Notes under the pieces: generated by a model | The model's database searches: none | Seen by the model: only the letters and a program-made list of their open reading frames with translations | Told to the model about the DNA's origin: nothing | Program-made: the position numbers and the translations under genes | Part shown: positions 59,511-64,000 of the stretch, piece after piece | How the letters are laid out: each line of letters opens with the position of its first letter | Position numbering within the stretch: the first letter of the stretch is position 1 | NCBI RefSeq assembly: GCF_900094545.1 | Contig: NZ_FMAH01000008.1 | Coordinates: forward strand, 108,431 to 172,430 | Direction of reading: 5' to 3' | Source of the DNA: Martinezella miluonensis | GTDB taxonomy: Bacteria; Pseudomonadota; Alphaproteobacteria; Rhizobiales; Rhizobiaceae | Length of the DNA: 64,000 nucleotides

Positions 59511-60854
59511 TCATTTTGTCGAATTACTGTCGATCAACACGCGCGGCCATTCGACGCGGACGCAGGCCCCCGGCCTTTCGGGATCGCGGTTAGTGAAGGA
59601 GAGGGCGGCACCGGAGCGCTCCAGCAACGTCTTGGCGATGAAGAGGCCGAGACCAAGGCCGCCTGCCGTGTCGTCGCGCTGGCGCGAGGTGACATAGGGC
59701 TCGCCGATCCGTGCCAGTATTTCCGGCGAATAGCCGCTGCCGTCGTCCTCGATGACGATGGTCAGGGTCTCGACGGTGTATTCCACGGTGACGGTTACCG
59801 TCTTGCGGGCATAGTCGACGGCATTTTCGATGAGGTTGCCGAGCCCATACATGATGCCGGCATTGCGGTTGAGGACAGGCTCGCCGGAGCGCGGGCTCTT
59901 TTCGATCAGCTCCAGCATGATGCCGAACTCGCGATGCGGGGCGATGATCTCCTCCATCATCGAAGACAGCGTCAGCCGCCGCATATGCGCCTCGTCTTCC
60001 GAAGAAAGCGTTGTCAGCCGGCGCAGGATGTCGCGGCATCTTTCGCTCTGGCTGCGCAGCAGCGCCACATCCTCGCGAAAACGGTCGTCCTCGCGCAGCT
60101 CGCGTTCCATTTCCTTGGCGACGACGCTGATGGTCGCAAGCGGCGTGCCGAGCTCGTGTGCCGCCGCCGCTGCCAGTCCGTCGAGCTGCGAAAGATGCTT
60201 TTCCCGCTGCAGCACCAGTTCCGTCGCCGAGAGCGCATCGGCGAGCTGCGAGGCCTCCATGGAGACGCGATAGGCATAGAAAGCGGCAAAGGCCATGGTC
60301 GAGGCGATGGAGCACCAGACGCCCAGCTGCATGACGCTATGTACGTTCACGGCGACGCCTTCATACCAAGGGAGCGGGAAGGGCGAGAAGGCGAGCCCGG
60401 TGATGCAGATCATCGCAAGCGCGATCAGCGTCATGCTGTAGCGGATCGGCTGCGAGGCGAAGGAAATGATGACAGGCACGCAGACCAGCACCGAGAAGGG
60501 GTTGGCAAGCCCGCCCGTGATCAGCAGCAGCCCGCAGAGCTGCAGAAGATCGAGGCCGAGCAGCGCGAAGGCGGCCGGCGGCTCCAACCGGTGCGTCGGC
60601 GGAAAGCGCAGGGTCAGGAAGAAGTTGATCCAGGCAAGACAGGCGATCAGCACGCAGCACGGCATGAGCGGCATGGGGAATTTCAGCCAGAAGGCGACGA
60701 TCATGACAGTTGCCGTCTGGCCACCGACCGCGAGCCAGCGCAAGCGCACCAGCGTCTGCAGCCTCAGCCGCCGACTGCTGTGATGGTCGTCCTGCGCCTT
60801 GATCTCCGCATCGGACAGTTTTTCCAATCCCCGGAAGAAGCGTGCCATCGTCAT
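59511..60854 (-). CDS. actS: ActS/RegB/PrrB sensor histidine kinase
   Basis: This 447-residue membrane kinase has six hydrophobic segments in residues 45-200. The conserved quinone-site motif GGLANPF is at 114-120, and the H-box AAAHELGTPLATI has His233. A cysteine, Cys273 in SERCRDIL, matches the redox-active Cys of RegB. A GHKL domain follows (NLIENAVDYA, GGLGLGLFIAKTLL). The start at 60854 forms an ATGA overlap with the hrpB stop; an ATG at 60848 is also possible. Confidence 0.96.
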   Translation of the reverse strand: MTMARFFRGLEKLSDAEIKAQDDHHSSRRLRLQTLVRLRWLAVGGQTATVMIVAFWLKFPMPLMPCCVLIACLAWINFFLTLRFPPTHRLEPPAAFALLGLDLLQLCGLLLITGGLANPFSVLVCVPVIISFASQPIRYSMTLIALAMICITGLAFSPFPLPWYEGVAVNVHSVMQLGVWCSIASTMAFAAFYAYRVSMEASQLADALSATELVLQREKHLSQLDGLAAAAAHELGTPLATISVVAKEMERELREDDRFREDVALLRSQSERCRDILRRLTTLSSEDEAHMRRLTLSSMMEEIIAPHREFGIMLELIEKSPRSGEPVLNRNAGIMYGLGNLIENAVDYARKTVTVTVEYTVETLTIVIEDDGSGYSPEILARIGEPYVTSRQRDDTAGGLGLGLFIAKTLLERSGAALSFTNRDPERPGACVRVEWPRVLIDSNSTK

Positions 60855-63328
60855 GTCCCTCGTGGCTTGGCGCGTGTGGTCGGCAAGGCTTCTGCCGGAT
60901 CTTCCGGCCAAGGATGCCTCGGGTAGCGCCCGCGCATGTCGGCGCGCACATCCCGCCAGGATCCGGCCCAGAAACCGGGCAGGTCGCGCGTCGTCTGAAT
61001 CGGGCGATGGGCCGGCGATGTCAACTCCAGCAGCAACGGCAACCGGCCGCCGCCGACGCTTGGGTGTTGTTTCAGCCCGAACAGTTCCTGGACGCGGATG
61101 GTCAGCAGCGGCTCCTCGCCGTCATATTGTATGGGATGGCGCTGCCCGGTCGGCGCTTCGAAATGCGTCGGCGCCATCCGAGCAAGATCGCGCTGTAGCT
61201 CGTGCGGGACCAGCGCCATCAGCCCGTTGGAAAGCCCGCCGGCCGAGATATCGGAGAGCCCGCGCGCTTCGGTCTGAAACGGCGTGAACCACTCGTCTAG
61301 CCGGGTAACCAGGGCTTCGTCGCTCATATCCGGCCAAGGCTCGCCGATAGTCCTATATAGGAAGCCGATCCTGTCTCGCAGCTGCGCCGCCTCTTTAGAA
61401 AAAGGCAGCACACCGACCCCTAGTTCGTGAATGCCCTCGGCCAGCGCCTTGGCCGCCTGCTCGCCGGAGGGACGCGGCAGGGGCGTTTCCTCGAAGATGA
61501 TGGCGCCGAGCCTTGTCGCTCGCCGCGCGCGGACCTGCCGACTTGCTCTGTCGAAAAAGCTCTGATCCTCCGTGCGGATCTCGCCCGGCAAGTGCTCTTC
61601 GACATCGGCGCGGGAAGTCTCCACCGCGGCAAGGATGCGCGCCTGCGCTGCGCGGCCGGTCAGATCGGCGATCACGAGCATCTGTGAGCCGGCAAGACGC
61701 TCGGTTTCCGGCAGCTCTGCGCCGCGCCCATTCGCCATGACGAAGCGGCCCCGCCCGCCGCGCTGCAGGGCGATCCGATCGGGAAAGGCATGCAGCAATA
61801 ACGAACCGGCGAGCTGCGGCGTGGCAGAGGCGGGGTTGCCGCCGTTGCTAGCGGCCTGCGCGAGTCGCCCGGCTAAGCGTCGCGCCGCCTCCGCTCTCTC
61901 GCCCTTCTCTGTCTTGAAGCGCCGCAGCCGGTCCTCCAGATCGATGCTCTGGCCGCCGAGCCCCTGTTCCGTCAGCAGCACGGCCAGCAACGCCGCTTCC
62001 CGCGCCTGGCCGAACTCCGCAGCCGAGATGACCATCGCTGCCAGCCGCGGCGGTAAAGCGAGTTCACGCATCAGCCGGCCATGCGTCGTCAGCCCGTTTT
62101 CCGCGTCGAGCGCTCCCAGCTGCCGCAGGAGTGCTCGCGCCTCGGCAAGCGTCGTCGCCGGCGGCTGGTCCATGAAGGAAAGCGTTGCCGGATCCTGCAC
62201 GCCCCAATGTGCCAAATCGAGCGCAAGGCCCGAGAGATCGCTGGAAAGGATCTGCGGCGGCGTAAAGGCAGGCATGGCCGCCGTCTGGCCCGGATGCCAC
62301 AGGCGGATGGCGATGCCCGGCTCGGTTCGGCCAGCGCGTCCGGCCCGCTGATCGGCCGAGGCGCGCGATACGCGCACCGTCTCGAGCCGCGTAATGCCGG
62401 TCGAAGCCTCGAAGACCGGCAGCCGCTGCTGGCCGCTGTCGATGACGATACGCACCCCATCGATGGTGATGGAGGTTTCGGCGATGGAGGTGGCAAGCAC
62501 GATCTTGCGCGTGCCCTGCGGCGCAGGCCGGATGGCCGCATCCTGCTCCTTCTGGCTGAGATTGCCGTAAAGCGGCGCGATCATCGTCTCCGGGCCGAAC
62601 CGGCCTTCGAGCCGTTCCGCCGTCCGGGTGATCTCGGCCTGTCCCGGCAAGAAGGCCAGGATCGAGCCCTCTTCGCTCGCATGCGCATCGAGGATCGCCC
62701 GTGTCACGGTATCTTCGATCCGCTCTCCCGCGGGCCGATCCTGATGGCGGATATCGATCGGAAAGCTGCGGCCCATGCTTTCGATGATGGGCGGATGGTC
62801 GAGGAGGGTAGCGACACGCTCCACGTCCAACGTCGCCGACATCACGAGGATACGCAGGTCCTCCCTCAGCGCCGACTGCACGTCGAGTGCCAGCGCCAGG
62901 CCGAAATCCGCATCCAGCGACCGCTCGTGGAACTCGTCGAAGATGGCGGTGGAGATGCCGGAAAGCTCGGGGTCGTCGAGGATCATCCGCGCGAACACAC
63001 CTTCGGTCACCACCTCGATGCGGGTCTTGGAGGAGATGCGGTTGTCGAGTCGCATGCGATAGCCGACAGTATCGCCGACCTGTTCACCGAGCAGCGAGGC
63101 CATTCGGGCAGCCGCCGCCCTTGCCGCCAGCCGCCGCGGCTCCAGAAGAATGATCCTGTCGTCGCCGCGCCAGTCCTGGCCCAATAGATAGAGCGGCACC
63201 AGAGTCGTCTTGCCGGCGCCGGGCGGCGCGGAAAGCACGGCACGCCGACGGTCGGCCAGTGCAGTGCCGATATCACCAAGCACATGCGAGACCGGAAGTT
63301 CCGGTAATGGAGGCACTCTATATGTCAC
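60851..63328 (-). CDS. hrpB: ATP-dependent helicase HrpB
   Basis: This 825-residue DEAH-box helicase has motif I APPGAGKTTLVP, motif II as DEFHERS, SAT in LVMSATLD, and the motif VI region SADQRAGRAGRTEPG. The long C-terminal HrpB-specific domain follows and ends in PWPEDPAEALPTT. The start is uncertain: GTG 63328 has GGAG nine bases upstream and begins near the family's PPLPELPVS, while GTG 63376 would add 16 residues. Its role in the cell is poorly known. It overlaps actS by 4 nt. Confidence 0.93.
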   Translation of the reverse strand: MTYRVPPLPELPVSHVLGDIGTALADRRRAVLSAPPGAGKTTLVPLYLLGQDWRGDDRIILLEPRRLAARAAAARMASLLGEQVGDTVGYRMRLDNRISSKTRIEVVTEGVFARMILDDPELSGISTAIFDEFHERSLDADFGLALALDVQSALREDLRILVMSATLDVERVATLLDHPPIIESMGRSFPIDIRHQDRPAGERIEDTVTRAILDAHASEEGSILAFLPGQAEITRTAERLEGRFGPETMIAPLYGNLSQKEQDAAIRPAPQGTRKIVLATSIAETSITIDGVRIVIDSGQQRLPVFEASTGITRLETVRVSRASADQRAGRAGRTEPGIAIRLWHPGQTAAMPAFTPPQILSSDLSGLALDLAHWGVQDPATLSFMDQPPATTLAEARALLRQLGALDAENGLTTHGRLMRELALPPRLAAMVISAAEFGQAREAALLAVLLTEQGLGGQSIDLEDRLRRFKTEKGERAEAARRLAGRLAQAASNGGNPASATPQLAGSLLLHAFPDRIALQRGGRGRFVMANGRGAELPETERLAGSQMLVIADLTGRAAQARILAAVETSRADVEEHLPGEIRTEDQSFFDRASRQVRARRATRLGAIIFEETPLPRPSGEQAAKALAEGIHELGVGVLPFSKEAAQLRDRIGFLYRTIGEPWPDMSDEALVTRLDEWFTPFQTEARGLSDISAGGLSNGLMALVPHELQRDLARMAPTHFEAPTGQRHPIQYDGEEPLLTIRVQELFGLKQHPSVGGGRLPLLLELTSPAHRPIQTTRDLPGFWAGSWRDVRADMRGRYPRHPWPEDPAEALPTTRAKPRGT

Positions 63329-63640
63329 GTCTGCCGGCTCCGCATCGCATTGTATGGAATAGTGCCGGACCCGCACGGCGCGGCTGCTTGTGCCCGCTCT
63401 TCATGAAGAAGCAACATGCTCCGCTTCCTTTGTTCGTCTGATGTCTATTAGGTCCTGGGCGTTTTGCTGGCAATGAGACGTCGAGCGAGTGTGTCGGCGA
63501 GGCCGTTTGAACCGGTTTGTGGGGGCTGATCTGGATGATTCCGGCAAAAGGCGTAAAATGATTCCGGAAAACCTATCCAATCAGGTAGAAAACCCCAATT
63601 TCCGCACTGGCACATCAAAATTCTGTTTAAAACCAGCCAC

Positions 63641-63704
63641 TTGAAAAAATGTCAGAATTTTTACAATCGTGGTGTTGACTATGTCGTTTGGTAGGGTCTA
63701 TAAG
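63641..63704 (+). promoter_or_regulatory. Strong rRNA-type promoter with AT-rich UP region
   Basis: A -35 TTGACT (63675-63680) and a -10 TATAAG (63699-63704) are separated by 18 bp. An A/T-tract region at about 63641-63668 lies just upstream. The sequence after -10 begins CCCGATCACTGA, a likely start near 63711. No such promoter sits before any protein gene here. From 63329 to 63640 I see no gene or other recognised signal. Confidence 0.8.
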
Positions 63705-63710
63705 CCCGAT

Positions 63711-64000
63711 CACTGACGAGGGCGGCGGCGCTGCTGGCGACGAAGACCTTCGCTCTAGTGTTTCCTGGATTGGCTGCGATGCTGATTGATGGTTCTGGGC
63801 TTAGGTGCCTGGGATTGCAGGAATGGATTTCGACTGGGTTTTCTGGTCTGTTATTTGACAATTGAAGATGAGAAGAAAGAGAAACGTGGGCGGCGAAGCT
63901 TGCGGGATCGGAAGAGATTTCGGTTCTGGAAAGAGACTTCGACGGTTACGTTTTGAACAAGAGAATACACCTCATTATTATCGCAGTGATGCGTTTTGAA
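63711..64000 (+). ncRNA. rRNA operon leader with boxA-like antiterminator (16S not in window)
   Basis: About 290 nt of transcribed leader follow the promoter. TGTTATTTGACAATT at 63849-63863 resembles the boxA antitermination element (TGCTCTTTAACAATT in E. coli). The following AGAAGAAAGAGAAACGTGGG has the character of alphaproteobacterial rrn leaders. No 16S start (AGAGTTTGATC) is seen up to base 64000, so the rRNA gene should begin just beyond it. Confidence 0.7.

Noticed and set aside
58893..60926. Open frame of 677 codons opposite actR and actS
   Set aside because: Its product is rich in His, Gln and Asp of shadow type, and it spans two genes and their gap.
63679..63861. Sixty-codon frame on the minus strand in the rRNA leader
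   Set aside because: It lies across promoter and leader sequence, has no ribosome site and no similarity to a known protein.

Overview
The window looks like a stretch of the main chromosome of a Rhizobiaceae bacterium (Rhizobium/Agrobacterium group). This rests on gene content and order known from rhizobial chromosomes: dnaQ-secB, Tim44-mltA-smr-gyrB, trpFBA-accD-folC, divL-ahcY, ptsH-EIIA-hprK-chvG-chvI-pckA, hisBHAFE-coaA beside hslVU, and hrpB-actS-actR. It also rests on the GC-rich codon use and on dispersed palindromic intergenic repeats. No phage, transposase, CRISPR array or tRNA gene was seen. Gene density is high, and most gene-poor gaps hold a terminator, an operator-like palindrome or a repeat.

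Layout. 1-7020: the dnaQ 3' end meets secB at a shared terminator. A tightly overlapping block (Tim44-like, mltA, smr, XRE regulator) then leads into gyrB. 7034-17319: accessory metabolism (nitroreductase, glutathionyl-hydroquinone reductase, PLP decarboxylase, FAH-family enzyme, intracellular PHB depolymerase, a zinc protease-like protein). It ends with an HxlR regulator divergent from an SDR and a quinone-oxidoreductase-like gene. 17463-22748: trpF-trpB-trpA, accD and folC. 22772-34926 (minus strand): divL, a tsaE-amgK fusion, a murU-like gene, addB, addA and trxA. 35242-40745 (minus): ahcY, then a regulatory PTS (HPr, EIIA, HPr kinase) downstream of the ChvG-ChvI two-component system. 41096-46499: pckA, arfB, alkB, a GT87-like membrane protein and coaA. 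46506-52271: the histidine block and, divergently, hslVU. 52435-58846: a DUF1402 periplasmic protein, a P450, malate synthase G, an L,D-transpeptidase and mmcB. 58848-63328: actR, actS and hrpB. 63641-64000: a strong stable-RNA promoter and an rRNA-type leader with a boxA-like motif, so a 16S rRNA gene probably begins just past the right edge.

How the genes fit together. Several modules link the cell envelope, the cell cycle and central carbon. DivL carries tyrosine where a kinase has its phospho-histidine. The kinase-nucleotidyltransferase pair AmgK/MurU would return cell-wall MurNAc to UDP-MurNAc. ChvG-ChvI is the acid/envelope sensor, and the PTS proteins beside it have no sugar permease. 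pckA, glcB and phaZ fit growth on organic acids, C2 compounds and stored PHB.

The least ordinary signals are non-coding. A seven-copy hairpin repeat keeps its loop while its stems change in a compensatory way. A perfect inverted repeat precedes ahcY, and a three-copy operator-like array lies in front of the HxlR gene. I found no convincing wholly new biological system; this is mainly core genome.
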